Assembly (NCBI GenBank): GCA_900110395.1
Contig: FODP01000002.1
Coordinates: 310,001-374,000 of the forward strand
Source: Rhodospirillales bacterium URHD0017
Lineage (GTDB): Bacteria; Pseudomonadota; Alphaproteobacteria; Reyranellales; Reyranellaceae
Length of the DNA: 64,000 bases
Direction of reading: 5' to 3'
Positions 16,450 through 28,361 of the stretch are shown here, one piece after another; positions within the stretch are counted from its first letter, which is position 1; each line of letters opens with the position of its first letter. The position numbers were made by a program, and so were the translations under genes. The notes under the pieces were generated by a model that did no database searches, was not told the origin of the DNA, and saw nothing but the letters and a program-made list of their open reading frames with translations.

Positions 16450-17505
16450 GTGACGTCCGCCCTTCTTCCCATGCTGGGCGTGCCGCGGGACACGACGCGC
16501 CGCATCGGCCTTCTGGGCGGCTCGTTCAATCCCGCGCACGAGGGCCATCGTCACATCAGTCTCGAGGCGCTGAAGCGGCTCGGCCTCGACGAGGTATGGT
16601 GGCTCGTTTCGCCCCAGAATCCGCTCAAGACCGACGACGGCATGGAGCCGCTGGCGACCCGCGTCGCCCGCGCGCGCCAGCTCGTCGGCCGCCACCCGCG
16701 CATCCGCATCGATGCGCCCGAACTGGTGCTGGGCACGCGCTACACGCTCGACACGGTGCGGGCGTTGCGCCGCGCCTATCCCAGGGCCCGCTTCGTCTGG
16801 CTGACCGGCGCCGACATCCTGCCCCAGTTCGCTGAATGGCGCGGCTGGCGCCAGCTGTTCGGTTCCATACCGATCGCGGCCTTCGCCCGGCCGGGCTGGA
16901 GCTATCCGGCGCTGAGCGCAGCAGCCCCGCGCGCCTTCGCCCGTTACCGGATAGACGCAGAGCAGGCCCGCATGCTCGCCTCCTGCCAACCGCCGGCCTG
17001 GTGCTTCATCCCCAGCCGACTCGACAGCCACTCCGCCACGGCGATCCGCGCCGTGCGGCCCCGCAAACGCCAAGCGAAAGGACAGACCATCTCCGACACC
17101 ACTCGCCAGCTTCCTGACCGGAGCAAAGACGCCGCGGCGCTGCTTGCGCTGGTGCGCCGTTCGCTGGACGACGACAAGGCCGAGGACGTCGTCGTCATCG
17201 ACCTCAAGGGCAAGTCGGCGTTCGCCGACTACATGGTGATCGCCTCGGGCCGCTCGAACCGCCAGGTGGTGGCGATCGCCGAGCATCTTGCCGACAGGCT
17301 GAAGCAGGCGGGCCACGGCTATGTCCCGGTCGAAGGCAAGCAGACCGGCGACTGGGTTCTGGCCGATGCGGGCGACGTCGTCGTCCATATCTTCCGCCCC
17401 GAGCCACGCGCCTTCTATGCGCTGGAGAAGATGTGGGCGCTGGAGAACGAGGTCGCGGACAAGCCCAAGCCGGTGCGCGCCCGCCGTGCCAAGAAGCCGG
17501 CGTGA
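16450..17505 (+). CDS. nadD-rsfS: nicotinate-nucleotide adenylyltransferase / ribosomal silencing factor fusion (NadD-RsfS)
   Basis: One frame of 351 codons holds two normally separate proteins. Residues 15-205 are NadD: the nucleotidyl-transferase site GLLGGSFNPAHEGH, WLTGADILPQFAEW and the C-terminal SHSATAIR motif. Residues 215-345 are RsfS/DUF143: DDDKAEDVVVIDLKGKSAF, ADYMVIASGRSNRQVVAIA, DAGDVVVHIF. There is no stop between them. A ribosome-site-like AAAGGA lies just before ATCTCCGACACC (T-I-S-D), where separate rsfS genes might begin, but no ATG, GTG or TTG is there. NadD makes deamido-NAD; RsfS binds L14 and silences idle 50S subunits. The start GTG at 16450 is tentative; an ATG at 16471 is possible. 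Confidence 0.85.
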   Translation: MTSALLPMLGVPRDTTRRIGLLGGSFNPAHEGHRHISLEALKRLGLDEVWWLVSPQNPLKTDDGMEPLATRVARARQLVGRHPRIRIDAPELVLGTRYTLDTVRALRRAYPRARFVWLTGADILPQFAEWRGWRQLFGSIPIAAFARPGWSYPALSAAAPRAFARYRIDAEQARMLASCQPPAWCFIPSRLDSHSATAIRAVRPRKRQAKGQTISDTTRQLPDRSKDAAALLALVRRSLDDDKAEDVVVIDLKGKSAFADYMVIASGRSNRQVVAIAEHLADRLKQAGHGYVPVEGKQTGDWVLADAGDVVVHIFRPEPRAFYALEKMWALENEVADKPKPVRARRAKKPA

Positions 17506-17512
17506 CGTTGAC

Positions 17513-17971
17513 GTGAGGCTTACGATCGCCTGCATCGGCCGCGCCGGGCGCGGTCCCGAGCGCGATCTCTACGACCACTACGCCAACCGCATCCGCTGGC
17601 CGCTCACGCTCCGCGAGCTCGAGGAAAAGAAGAAGCTGCCGGCCGCGCAGCTGATGACGCGCGAGGGCGAGCTGCTGCTGCAAGCCGCCCCGGCGGGCGC
17701 CACACTGGTCGCGCTCGATCGTCGCGGCAAGGTTGTGGACAGCCAGGCCTTCGCCGACCGGCTGGCCCGCTGGCGTGACAATTCCGTGTCGGACGTGGCC
17801 TTCCTGATCGGCGGCGCCGAAGGGCATCCCGAGTCGCTGTTGAAAAAAGCCGATCTTGTCGTGTCATTTGGCGCCATGACCTGGCCGCATCTGCTGGCCC
17901 GGGCCATGCTTGCCGAGCAAATCTACCGGGCCCAGCAACTCCTGGCCGGGCACCCCTACCACCGGGCCTGA
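17513..17971 (+). CDS. rlmH: 23S rRNA (pseudouridine-1915-N3)-methyltransferase
   Basis: 152 residues from the GTG at 17513, seven bases after the rsfS stop. SPOUT-family signatures: an N-terminal RLTIACIGRAG strand and the C-terminal knot region FLIGGAEGHPESLLKKAD, then SFGAMTWPHLLARAMLAEQI and YRAQQLLAGHPYHR. RlmH uses S-adenosylmethionine to methylate pseudouridine 1915 in helix 69 of assembled ribosomes. The rsfS-rlmH order is usual in bacteria. Confidence 0.97.
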   Translation: MRLTIACIGRAGRGPERDLYDHYANRIRWPLTLRELEEKKKLPAAQLMTREGELLLQAAPAGATLVALDRRGKVVDSQAFADRLARWRDNSVSDVAFLIGGAEGHPESLLKKADLVVSFGAMTWPHLLARAMLAEQIYRAQQLLAGHPYHRA

Positions 17972-18025
17972 ATGAGCGTCGATTTTGCCTCTGTTCTGAC
18001 GAAAAACCGGGGCTACATTGGAGCC

Positions 18026-18613
18026 ATGCGCACCCTTGCCAACCGTCTTCTGGTCGGCCTGACCGTTGTTGCCCTGACGGGCGTTTCGATGGCCATGGCC
18101 CAGACCGCTACGCCAGCCGACAAGCCGGCCGCCAAGCCGGTGCGGAGCATCCCGTACGTGTCGATCACCGGCGACGATGGCCGCCAGCGGCACTACGAGA
18201 CCAACGCCATTCCGCTGCTGTTCAACCGCGCCTGCTTCGGCTGGCGCATGTATCTCGGCGGCCCCAACCGCATCGTCTCGCTGAAGGAGGTGCTGACCAC
18301 CTCGCAGCCCGCCGAGCAGGTGATCGCCGGCCCCGAGACCGAGGTCAGCGCCGACAAGACGCGCGCCACCACGCGCATGTCGGAGACGGTGCAGGACGGC
18401 GTGCTGCAGCGCTCGTGGTGCATCATCCCGGGCGATCCGCCGGGCACCTACACCTACGACATCACGATCGACGGCGAGCCGCGCGGCGAGTTCGTGTTCT
18501 GCGCCATCGAAGTGCCGGACCAGAACGTCAACACCGATCCGCGCGACCTCTCCTGCCCCAACAAGTTCAACTCGGTGCAGCGCGCGCCCACACGTCCCGG
18601 TTCGGCGTCCTGA
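18026..18613 (+). CDS. exported hypothetical protein
   Basis: 195 residues from the ATG at 18026. This start is preferred over 17972 because it directly begins a Sec signal peptide, MRTLANRLLVGLTVVALTGV, with cleavage near AMAQT. The mature protein has four cysteines (NRACFGW, RSWCII, VFCAIE, LSCPNK), which suggests disulfides in the periplasm, and strand-rich sequence such as TYTYDITIDGEPRGEFVF. It overlaps gpmI by one base (TGATG), so the two are probably co-translated. I do not recognise the family. Confidence 0.75.
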   Translation: MRTLANRLLVGLTVVALTGVSMAMAQTATPADKPAAKPVRSIPYVSITGDDGRQRHYETNAIPLLFNRACFGWRMYLGGPNRIVSLKEVLTTSQPAEQVIAGPETEVSADKTRATTRMSETVQDGVLQRSWCIIPGDPPGTYTYDITIDGEPRGEFVFCAIEVPDQNVNTDPRDLSCPNKFNSVQRAPTRPGSAS

Positions 18614-20202
18614 TGCCTTCTCGTCTGCGTCCAGCGGTCCTCTGCATCCTCGACGGCTGGGGCCATCGCACCGATCCGTCCTACAACGCCATCCTCGACG
18701 CGCGCACGCCCAACTACGATCGCCTGATCGCGACCTGCCCGCAGGGCCTAATCGACGCCTCCGAGAGCTTCGTCGGCCTGCCCAAGGGCCAGATGGGCAA
18801 TTCCGAGGTCGGCCACATGAACCTGGGCGCCGGCCGCGTCGCCGTCCCTGAGCTGCCGCGCATCGACAATGCCATCGAGGACGGGTCGTTCGCCAAGCAC
18901 CCGACCCTGGCCGAGCTGATCTCGACGCTGAAGAAAAGCGGCGGCGCCTGCCATCTCCTGGGGCTCGCCTCGCCGGGCGGCGTGCATTCGCACCAGGATC
19001 ATCTGGTCTTCCTCGCCAACCATATCGCCGGCGCCGGCGTGCCGGTGTGGATCCACGCCTTCCTCGACGGCCGGGACATGCCGCCGCGCAGTGCCCTGGA
19101 ATGCCTGAAACAGATCGAGGCCGGGCTGAAGAAGGACCTGCCGATCAAGTTCGCCACCGTCGCCGGCCGCTACTACCCGATGGACCGCGACAAGCGCTGG
19201 GAGCGCGTGACCTTGGGCTACGAGGCGATCGTCGATGCCAAGGGCGAGGCTGCGAAGACGGCGAAGGAAGCCATCGACAAGGGCTACGCCGCCGGCCAGG
19301 ACGACGAGTTCGTGAAGCCGACCGTGATCGACAGCTACAAGGGCATGAAGGACGGCGACGGCCTCCTGATGTTCAACTTCCGCGCCGATCGCGCGCGCCA
19401 GATCCTGACAGCCCTGCTCGATCCGCGCTTCGACGGCTTCAACCGCTCGCGCGTGGTGAAGTTCGCCATGGCCGTCGGCATGGTCGAGTATTCGGCCGCG
19501 CTCAATCCGTTCCTGAAGCCGCTGTACCCGCCTGAGGTCATCAAGATGGGCCTGGGTGAGACGGTGGCGAAGGCCGGCCTCAAGCAGCTGCGCATCGCCG
19601 AGACCGAAAAGTACGCCCACGTCACCTTCTTCTTCAACGGCGGCGAGGAGCGCGTGTTCGACGGCGAGGAGCGCATCCTCGTACCCTCGCCCAGGGTCGC
19701 GACATACGATCTGAAGCCCGAAATGAGCGCGCCGGAAGTAACCGACAAGCTCGTCGACGCCATCGGCTCGGGCAAGTTCGACCTGATCGTCGTCAACTAC
19801 GCCAACTCGGACATGGTCGGCCACACCGGCAACCTCGACGCCGCCATCAAGGCGATCGAGGCCCTCGACACCGCGCTCGGCCGATTGATGGACGCGGTGA
19901 AGAAGGCGGGCGGCGCGCTGTTCGTCACCGCCGACCACGGCAATGCCGAGCAGATGTTCGACGAGACGACGCATCAGAAGCACACCCAGCATACGTTGAA
20001 CCGGGTGCCGGCCCTGCTGTTCGGCGGCCCCGCCAACATCCATTCGCTCAGCGACGGCAAGCTGGCCGACGTTGCACCCACCATGCTGGCCCTGATGGGC
20101 GTGCCGCAGCCTCGGGAAATGACCGGCCACTCGCTCTTGTCCGAAATGTCGCGGCCGGTCGTTTTGGCCGCACCCAAGGCCACCGCCGCAGCCTCCGATT
20201 GA
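18613..20202 (+). CDS. gpmI: 2,3-bisphosphoglycerate-independent phosphoglycerate mutase
   Basis: 529 residues. The alkaline-phosphatase-type domain begins AVLCILDGWGHR with metal-binding Asp, then GQMGNSEVGHMNLG, which carries the phosphoserine nucleophile. The inserted phosphotransferase domain includes SPGGVHSHQDH and FLDGRDMPPRSAL. Later metal ligands are in NYANSDMVGHTG and TADHGNAE. It interconverts 3- and 2-phosphoglycerate using two Mn ions. Length is normal. Starts at 18613, overlapping the upstream stop by one base; the RNA-side gap to ctpA is 133 bp. Confidence 0.97.
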   Translation: MPSRLRPAVLCILDGWGHRTDPSYNAILDARTPNYDRLIATCPQGLIDASESFVGLPKGQMGNSEVGHMNLGAGRVAVPELPRIDNAIEDGSFAKHPTLAELISTLKKSGGACHLLGLASPGGVHSHQDHLVFLANHIAGAGVPVWIHAFLDGRDMPPRSALECLKQIEAGLKKDLPIKFATVAGRYYPMDRDKRWERVTLGYEAIVDAKGEAAKTAKEAIDKGYAAGQDDEFVKPTVIDSYKGMKDGDGLLMFNFRADRARQILTALLDPRFDGFNRSRVVKFAMAVGMVEYSAALNPFLKPLYPPEVIKMGLGETVAKAGLKQLRIAETEKYAHVTFFFNGGEERVFDGEERILVPSPRVATYDLKPEMSAPEVTDKLVDAIGSGKFDLIVVNYANSDMVGHTGNLDAAIKAIEALDTALGRLMDAVKKAGGALFVTADHGNAEQMFDETTHQKHTQHTLNRVPALLFGGPANIHSLSDGKLADVAPTMLALMGVPQPREMTGHSLLSEMSRPVVLAAPKATAAASD

Positions 20203-20335
20203 TTTAATTTAAGGAAGGCGCCGCGGGCCTCGCCTTGATACTGCCCAACAGGCCCTTGTATTCTCAGCCCAACTGCCCGGAACCCCGCATCGACCGGACT
20301 CGGACGTCCGGCGATTTTCTTGTGAAGGCACCAAA

Positions 20336-21745
20336 ATGACCCGTCTGCGCCTAGCCTCAGCCGCCGCGATCATGGCTTTCCTGGCCGTGCCCGTGGCCTA
20401 CACCGCCTGGTCCCAGGACAAGGCCGATCCGAAGGCGGCCGGTGGCGACAAGAGCGAGCTCTACCAGCAACTCAACCTGTTCGGCGATGTGCTGGAGCGG
20501 GTTCGGCGCGACTATGTCGAGCCGGTCGAAGAGAAGACCCTGATCGAGAACGCCATCAACGGCATGTTGAGCGCGCTCGACCCGCACTCGAGCTACATGA
20601 ACCCCAAGACCTACAAGGACATGCAGGTCCAGACCAAGGGCGAGTTCGGCGGGCTCGGCATCGAAGTCACCATGGACAACGGCCTGATCAAGGTGGTGTC
20701 GCCGATCGACGACACGCCCGCGGCCAAGGCCGGCCTGCAGTCGGGCGACCTGATCTACATGCTGGACGGCGAGCCGGTGCAGGGGCTGACCCTGCAGGAA
20801 GCCGTCGAGAAGATGCGCGGCAAGCCGGGCACGCCGATCAAGATCGGCATCCGCCGCACCGGCAAGGACCCGTTCGACGTGTCGCTGACGCGCGAGGTCA
20901 TCAAGGTGAAGTCGGTGCGCTTCCGCCTCGAGGCAGGCGACATCGGCTATATCCGCGTCACCTCCTTCACCGAGCAGAGCACGTCGGGCGTGCTCGACGC
21001 CGTGGAGAAGCTCAAGAAGGAGGCCGGCGGCAAGATCAAGGGCTACATCCTCGACCTGCGCAACAACCCGGGCGGCCTCCTCGACCAGGCGATCGCGCTT
21101 TCCGACGCCTTCCTCGACAAGGGCGAGATCGTCTCGGTCAAGGCGCGCAAGAGCGAGGACGTCCAGCGCTGGAACGCCAAACCGGGTGACGTCGCGGGCG
21201 GCCTGCCGATCGTCGTGCTGATGAACGGCGGCTCGGCCTCGGCCTCGGAGATCGTGGCCGGCGCCCTGCAGGACCACAAGCGGGCGATCATTCTCGGCAC
21301 CCGGTCCTTCGGCAAGGGCTCGGTGCAGACCATCATGCAGGTGACGGGCGGCGGCGCCATCCGTCTCACCACGGCGCTCTACTTCACGCCGTCGGGCCGC
21401 TCGATCCAGAAGGAAGGCATCAAGCCCGACATCGAGGTCGAACCCGCCAAGATCGAGAACCTGGCGGCGCGCGCCGGCTTCCGCGAGGAGAACCTGCGCC
21501 GCTCGATCACCAACCCGAACGCCAAGCCGGGCGACGCCAAGCCAGCCGACAAGCCGGCCGATGCCAAGCCCGAAGCCGCCAAGCCGGGCGACAAGAAGGA
21601 CGAGAAGAAGGACGACAAGTCCGCCGCTCCGGCTCAGTCGGGCGATCCCGACGAGCCGCCGAAGGACGCCGTGGCGGACTATCAGCTGCTGCGCGCCGTC
21701 GACCTGATCAAGGGCATCTCGCTCTACAGCAGCAAGGCCAACTAG
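20336..21745 (+). CDS. ctpA: S41 family C-terminal processing protease
   Basis: 469 residues. An N-terminal hydrophobic signal or anchor (AAAIMAFLAVPVAYTAW) lies at 8-24, then a PDZ domain at about 95-175 (GELGGLGIEVTMDNGLI-like region) and the S41 core. The Ser nucleophile is in NGGSASASEIVAGALQDH (about 305) and the Lys in GTRSFGKGSVQ (about 330). A long low-complexity linker of Lys, Pro, Ala and Asp repeats (about 400-440) precedes a final helical piece. It is likely periplasmic and trims C-termini of envelope proteins. Upstream gpmI and downstream rppH are on the same strand. Confidence 0.95.
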   Translation: MTRLRLASAAAIMAFLAVPVAYTAWSQDKADPKAAGGDKSELYQQLNLFGDVLERVRRDYVEPVEEKTLIENAINGMLSALDPHSSYMNPKTYKDMQVQTKGEFGGLGIEVTMDNGLIKVVSPIDDTPAAKAGLQSGDLIYMLDGEPVQGLTLQEAVEKMRGKPGTPIKIGIRRTGKDPFDVSLTREVIKVKSVRFRLEAGDIGYIRVTSFTEQSTSGVLDAVEKLKKEAGGKIKGYILDLRNNPGGLLDQAIALSDAFLDKGEIVSVKARKSEDVQRWNAKPGDVAGGLPIVVLMNGGSASASEIVAGALQDHKRAIILGTRSFGKGSVQTIMQVTGGGAIRLTTALYFTPSGRSIQKEGIKPDIEVEPAKIENLAARAGFREENLRRSITNPNAKPGDAKPADKPADAKPEAAKPGDKKDEKKDDKSAAPAQSGDPDEPPKDAVADYQLLRAVDLIKGISLYSSKAN

Positions 21746-21753
21746 GCTCGCTT

Positions 21754-22212
21754 GTGGCGGATCTCTACCGCCGCAATGTCGGGCTGATGCTGATCGCACC
21801 CGACCGACGGATCTTCGTCGGTCGGCGGGCCAAACAATCTGATGCCTGGCAGATGCCGCAAGGCGGCGTCGACGACGGCGAGACGCCGGTCGAGGCAGCC
21901 TGTCGCGAATTGTGGGAAGAGGTCGGCACCAGCCAGGCGCTGCTGCTGCGCGAGAGCGCCAAGTGGCTGACCTACGACGTGCCCGAGAAGGCGCGGCCGG
22001 CCCATTGGAGAGGCCGCTGGGTGGGCCAGGCCCAACGCTGGTTTGCGCTGGCCTTCACCGGCCGCGACTCCGACATCGACATCGCCGCCCACGACCAGGA
22101 GTTCGACGCCTGGCGATGGATGACGGCGGCCGAGATGCTGGACTGCATCGTCCCCTTCAAGCGCCCGACCTACGATGCGGTCGTCGAGGAATTCCGCGAC
22201 TTGGTGACGTAG
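21754..22212 (+). CDS. rppH: RNA pyrophosphohydrolase (Nudix)
   Basis: 152 residues from the GTG at 21754. The Nudix box GGVDDGETPVEAACRELWEE (about 40-59, ending VG) has the full GX5EX7REUXEEXGU pattern. YRRNVGLMLIAPDRRIFVGR and AWQMPQGG are diagnostic of RppH/YgdP-type enzymes. It removes pyrophosphate from 5'-triphosphate mRNA to open decay; in alphaproteobacteria it also hydrolyses diadenosine polyphosphates. It lies eight bp after ctpA. A large palindrome follows. Confidence 0.95.
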   Translation: MADLYRRNVGLMLIAPDRRIFVGRRAKQSDAWQMPQGGVDDGETPVEAACRELWEEVGTSQALLLRESAKWLTYDVPEKARPAHWRGRWVGQAQRWFALAFTGRDSDIDIAAHDQEFDAWRWMTAAEMLDCIVPFKRPTYDAVVEEFRDLVT

Positions 22213-22218
22213 CGGAGC

Positions 22219-22374
22219 GCGGACCGCGGGCGTCCCGCCCGCTCATCATCTTCCGGACCGCGAGCTTCCAGCTCGCTCATGAGTCATGAGCGCGCAGGGA
22301 GCTCGCGTCAGACGCGACCCAGCGCGCGGTCCGGAAGATGAAGACCATGAGCGGGCGGGACGCCCGCGGTCCGC
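22219..22374. repeat. nested palindrome, convergent-gene junction
   Basis: Perfect 28-bp outer arms (22219-22246 with 22347-22374) enclose perfect 16-bp inner arms (22247-22262 with 22325-22340). Sequence 22250-22280 recurs identically at 39755-39785. It sits between convergent rppH and the ferritin-like gene and may terminate both. Confidence 0.85.
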
Positions 22375-22379
22375 ACTCG

Positions 22380-23198
22380 CTAAGCCCTTTGCGCCGCGAG
22401 CCTGCCGGCGCGGTGGCGCAGGAACCACAGGCCGGCGCCCGTCAGCCAGCCGTTGAGGCGGCCGGTCGAGTTGAGGCCGATCGCCTTCAGCACCATGGCC
22501 ATGGCGCGCTGCACGTGGAAGCGGGTGTAGAGCGGATAGACCCGCCGGGCATAGGCCTCCATGCTGCGCTTGCGGTCGTAGACCGCACCCTCGGGCTCGT
22601 TGGCGGCGAAGTAGGCGTAGGCGAGTTCGTCGTCCTCGCTCTCGGCGAGCCGCCCCCAGCCGATGCGCAGGCGACCCCAGCGGCTCAGACGATCGCGCTC
22701 CAGGCAGCGATGCAGATGGTCGTAGAACAGCTTGTAGTGGCGAAACTCATCGCCCGCGATGTTGGCGCAGATCTGCCTCAGCACCGGCTCGTCGGTCGCA
22801 TCCTTCAGCGCGCTGTAATAGGAGCTGGTGCCGGTCTCGACGATGCAGCGCGCCATCATCTCGCCGGCCTGGCTGCCGCGCACCGAGGCCGCCGCCTCGA
22901 GCGGCAGCGTATAACCGGCGCGGAAGCGCGCGAACGCCGCCTCGAAATCCCATGATGGATCGGCAAGCTGCGCCCAGCGACCGAGCGCCAGGCCATGCTG
23001 GATCTCTTCGTTCGCCCAGGTATCGACCGCCGCCATGAACGCGGGATCGTCGGCGAAGACGCGGTTCAGGTAGATGCGGTAGTCGCCACCATTACGCTCG
23101 ACCAAGGCGGCAGCCTTGATGTTGCGCAGGATCTCCGGATCCACCTTCGAAGCGTCGAAGCGATCCCACGCGATCGATTCGAGTGTCCAGTTACCCAT
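22380..23198 (-). CDS. ferritin-like di-iron domain protein
   Basis: 272 residues from the ATG at 23198. Candidate iron ligands match two EXXH-type helices: TWANEEIQHGLALG near residue 85 and NIAGDEFRHYKLFYDH near 165, with Glu in SQAGEMMARCIVETGT between. This pattern fits rubrerythrin/ferritin-like and acyl desaturase-like folds. No cysteine rubredoxin motif is present, so it is not classic rubrerythrin. The role may be iron or peroxide handling or oxidation of a small molecule. It is convergent with rppH and 97 bp from atpC on the same strand. Confidence 0.75.
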   Translation of the reverse strand: MGNWTLESIAWDRFDASKVDPEILRNIKAAALVERNGGDYRIYLNRVFADDPAFMAAVDTWANEEIQHGLALGRWAQLADPSWDFEAAFARFRAGYTLPLEAAASVRGSQAGEMMARCIVETGTSSYYSALKDATDEPVLRQICANIAGDEFRHYKLFYDHLHRCLERDRLSRWGRLRIGWGRLAESEDDELAYAYFAANEPEGAVYDRKRSMEAYARRVYPLYTRFHVQRAMAMVLKAIGLNSTGRLNGWLTGAGLWFLRHRAGRLAAQRA

Positions 23199-23295
23199 GA
23201 GCGTAATAAAGCGAGCCTCGGGCCGGCTTGCAATGGCCGGCCCGTGCACATCTGGAAAGAAAAATTCGCGCTCGGACTGAAATCAGCCAGCGATT

Positions 23296-23709
23296 TCAGC
23301 GGCTTGCGTAGTAGGCCTGGGCCCGCCGCAGGTCCTTGGCGACGGCCAGGGCCTTCTCCGCAGCAGCCTTCTCGGCGTCGTTGGCGGCATCGGCGATGTC
23401 GCGCTCGGCCTGGCGCTCGCGCTCGGCGAGCTGCTCGGCCGTGACCTCGTCGAACGGCGTGGCCTCGTCGGCCAGCACCGTGCAGCGCTCCGGCGTCACC
23501 TCGGCGAAGCCGCCGACCACGATGAAACGCTGCTCGACCTTGTTGCCCTGGAGGACTTCGAGCACCCCCGGGCGCACGGTCGAGATCAGCGGGGCATGGC
23601 CGTGCAGGACGCCGAAGTCGCCTTCGCTGCCGGGTACCACGACCATGTCGGCCTCGGTGGCGAGAACCTCGCGCTCGGGCATGACCAGCCGGAAGGTGAC
23701 CTTGGCCAT
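23296..23709 (-). CDS. atpC: ATP synthase F1 epsilon subunit
   Basis: 137 residues. N-terminal beta-sandwich: VTFRLVMPEREVLATEADMV, then GSEGDFGVLHGHAPLISTVR; a helical C-terminal part from about 90 onward is rich in Ala, Glu and Arg. It is the rotor subunit that, with gamma, couples Fo rotation to catalysis and can inhibit ATP hydrolysis. It is last in atpHAGDC, four bp from atpD. Fo genes are absent, as usual in alphaproteobacteria, where they lie in a separate cluster. Confidence 0.96.
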   Translation of the reverse strand: MAKVTFRLVMPEREVLATEADMVVVPGSEGDFGVLHGHAPLISTVRPGVLEVLQGNKVEQRFIVVGGFAEVTPERCTVLADEATPFDEVTAEQLAERERQAERDIADAANDAEKAAAEKALAVAKDLRRAQAYYASR

Positions 23710-23713
23710 CTGC

Positions 23714-25174
<1,461 letters not shown>

Positions 25175-26065
25175 CTAGATGGCCTCGGCGCCCGAGATGA
25201 TCTCGATGAGTTCCTTGGTGATGGAGGCCTGACGCGAGCGGTTCATCTGCAGGGTCAGCTTCTTGATCACGTCACCTGCGTTGCGTGAGGCACTGTCCAT
25301 CGCCGTCATCTGCGAGCCGTAGAAGCTCGCGGCGTTCTCCAGCAGGACGCGGAAGATCTGGACCGTGAGGTTGCGCGGCAGCAGGTCGGTCAGGATCTCG
25401 CCCTCGTCGGGCTCGAACTCGTAGATTGCGCCGCCCATCGACGGCGCCGGGGTCACGGCAGCGCCTGCCTCGGGAGCCGGCGGCGGAATGAGCTGCTGGC
25501 GGGTGACGATCTGGGTCATCGCCGACTTGAAGCGGTTGAAGACCACCGAGGCGACGTCGAACTCGCCCGCCTCGAACATCTCCATGACGCGCTTGGCGAC
25601 CTTCTGGGCATCGCCGAAGCTGACCCGAGGACGGCCCAGATCAGTGATGGTCTCGACGATGTTGCCGGCGAAGTCGCGGCGCAGCTGGTCGCGGCCCTTG
25701 CGGCCGACCGCCAGCACCTTGACCGTCTTGCCCTCGGCAATCAGCGCGCGGATGGTGCGGCGCGCCTCGCGCACGATCGAGCTGTTGAAGGCGCCGCACA
25801 GGCCGCGGTCGGCGGTGGCGACGATCAGCAGCTGGACCTGGTCCGAGCCGGTGCCGGCCAGCAGCCTGGGCCCGGCACCGCCCTTGAAGGAGGCGCCCAG
25901 CGACGCCATCAGGTTGTCCATGGCCTCGGCATAGGGGCGGGCCGCCGTGGCCTGCTCCTGCGCCCGGCGCAGCTTGGCCGCGGCCACCATCTTCATGGCC
26001 TTGGTGATCTTCTGCGTCGACTGGACGCTTCGGATTCGCAGCCGGAAGGTTTTGAGACTGGGCAT
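25175..26065 (-). CDS. atpG: ATP synthase F1 gamma subunit
   Basis: 296 residues. N-terminal shaft helix [20 protein letters not shown], then [12 protein letters not shown], central [17 protein letters not shown], and the C-terminal helix [38 protein letters not shown], all typical. An Ala/Pro-rich insert near 198-215 is the only variable region. It forms the central stalk of F1 and rotates against the alpha-beta hexamer. The gap to atpD is 36 bp. Confidence 0.98.
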   Translation of the reverse strand: MPSLKTFRLRIRSVQSTQKITKAMKMVAAAKLRRAQEQATAARPYAEAMDNLMASLGASFKGGAGPRLLAGTGSDQVQLLIVATADRGLCGAFNSSIVREARRTIRALIAEGKTVKVLAVGRKGRDQLRRDFAGNIVETITDLGRPRVSFGDAQKVAKRVMEMFEAGEFDVASVVFNRFKSAMTQIVTRQQLIPPPAPEAGAAVTPAPSMGGAIYEFEPDEGEILTDLLPRNLTVQIFRVLLENAASFYGSQMTAMDSASRNAGDVIKKLTLQMNRSRQASITKELIEIISGAEAI

Positions 26066-26080
26066 GGGAGCCGGCGACCC

Positions 26081-27607
<1,527 letters not shown>

Positions 27608-27608
27608 T

Positions 27609-28166
27609 TTAGGCAACCCCCTTCATGGCGAGCTGCAGACGCTGCAGCTTGCTGCGGATGGACGAATCGAACAGGCGCGAGCCGACCTTGACGACGAGGC
27701 CGCCCAGGATCTCGGGTTCGACGCGCGCATCGATGGAAACTTTGGCGCCGCCCAGCACCGAGCGCAGCGTATCGCCAAGCTGCTGCAGCTGCTGGGCCGA
27801 CAACGGAACGGCCGACGTCACGGACGCCGTGGTCTCGCCACGACGGCTGGCGAGTTCGGCGAGGAACGCTGTCGCCATGGCGATCAGCTCGCGGGCGCGG
27901 CCGTTTGCAGCCACCGTGCCGACGAAGCTGCGGGTCAGTCCCTTGATGCCGGCGGCATCGAGGACGGCGAGCAGCGCCTTGCTCTGGGCAGCGCGGCCGA
28001 TCACCGGGCTGGCCAGCACGCGGGAGAGCTCCGGGCTCTCGGTGGCCATCTTGCGGAAGTCCGTCAGGTCCTGCGCCACCTGGTCAAGCGACTTGGCATC
28101 GTCGGCCAACCCGAAAAGAGCGCTGGCATAGCGCCCAGCAACGCCTGATGTGGCGGAAGTTGACAC
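27609..28166 (-). CDS. atpH: ATP synthase F1 delta subunit
   Basis: 185 residues. N-terminal helical bundle ([20 protein letters not shown]) and C-terminal signature [20 protein letters not shown], then [18 protein letters not shown]. Delta joins F1 to the b-type stator. It is the first gene of the operon; the 195-bp region to priA should hold its promoter but I see no clear -35/-10 pair. Length is typical. Confidence 0.97.
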   Translation of the reverse strand: MSTSATSGVAGRYASALFGLADDAKSLDQVAQDLTDFRKMATESPELSRVLASPVIGRAAQSKALLAVLDAAGIKGLTRSFVGTVAANGRARELIAMATAFLAELASRRGETTASVTSAVPLSAQQLQQLGDTLRSVLGGAKVSIDARVEPEILGGLVVKVGSRLFDSSIRSKLQRLQLAMKGVA

Positions 28167-28361
28167 GTCGAACGCCTCTCCCAGGCCGCCACGGGCGGTC
28201 CGGCAAGTGGTTGAATCCCCTCACTTTTCCCAAGGCGTGCGACTGCTCCACCCCGGAAAAGCGCGCGTTGCTACCATGTGGTTTTCCAGGGCGCAAGGAT
28301 GCCAAGGCCCTGTATTACCGCGATTTTTCAGCGCGGTACGACGCTTTAGCCAGCATCTCGG

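Noticed and set aside
17080..17110. Separate rsfS gene starting in the linker
   Set aside because: No ATG, GTG or TTG is present near the ribosome-site-like sequence; kept as a fusion, with the alternative noted.
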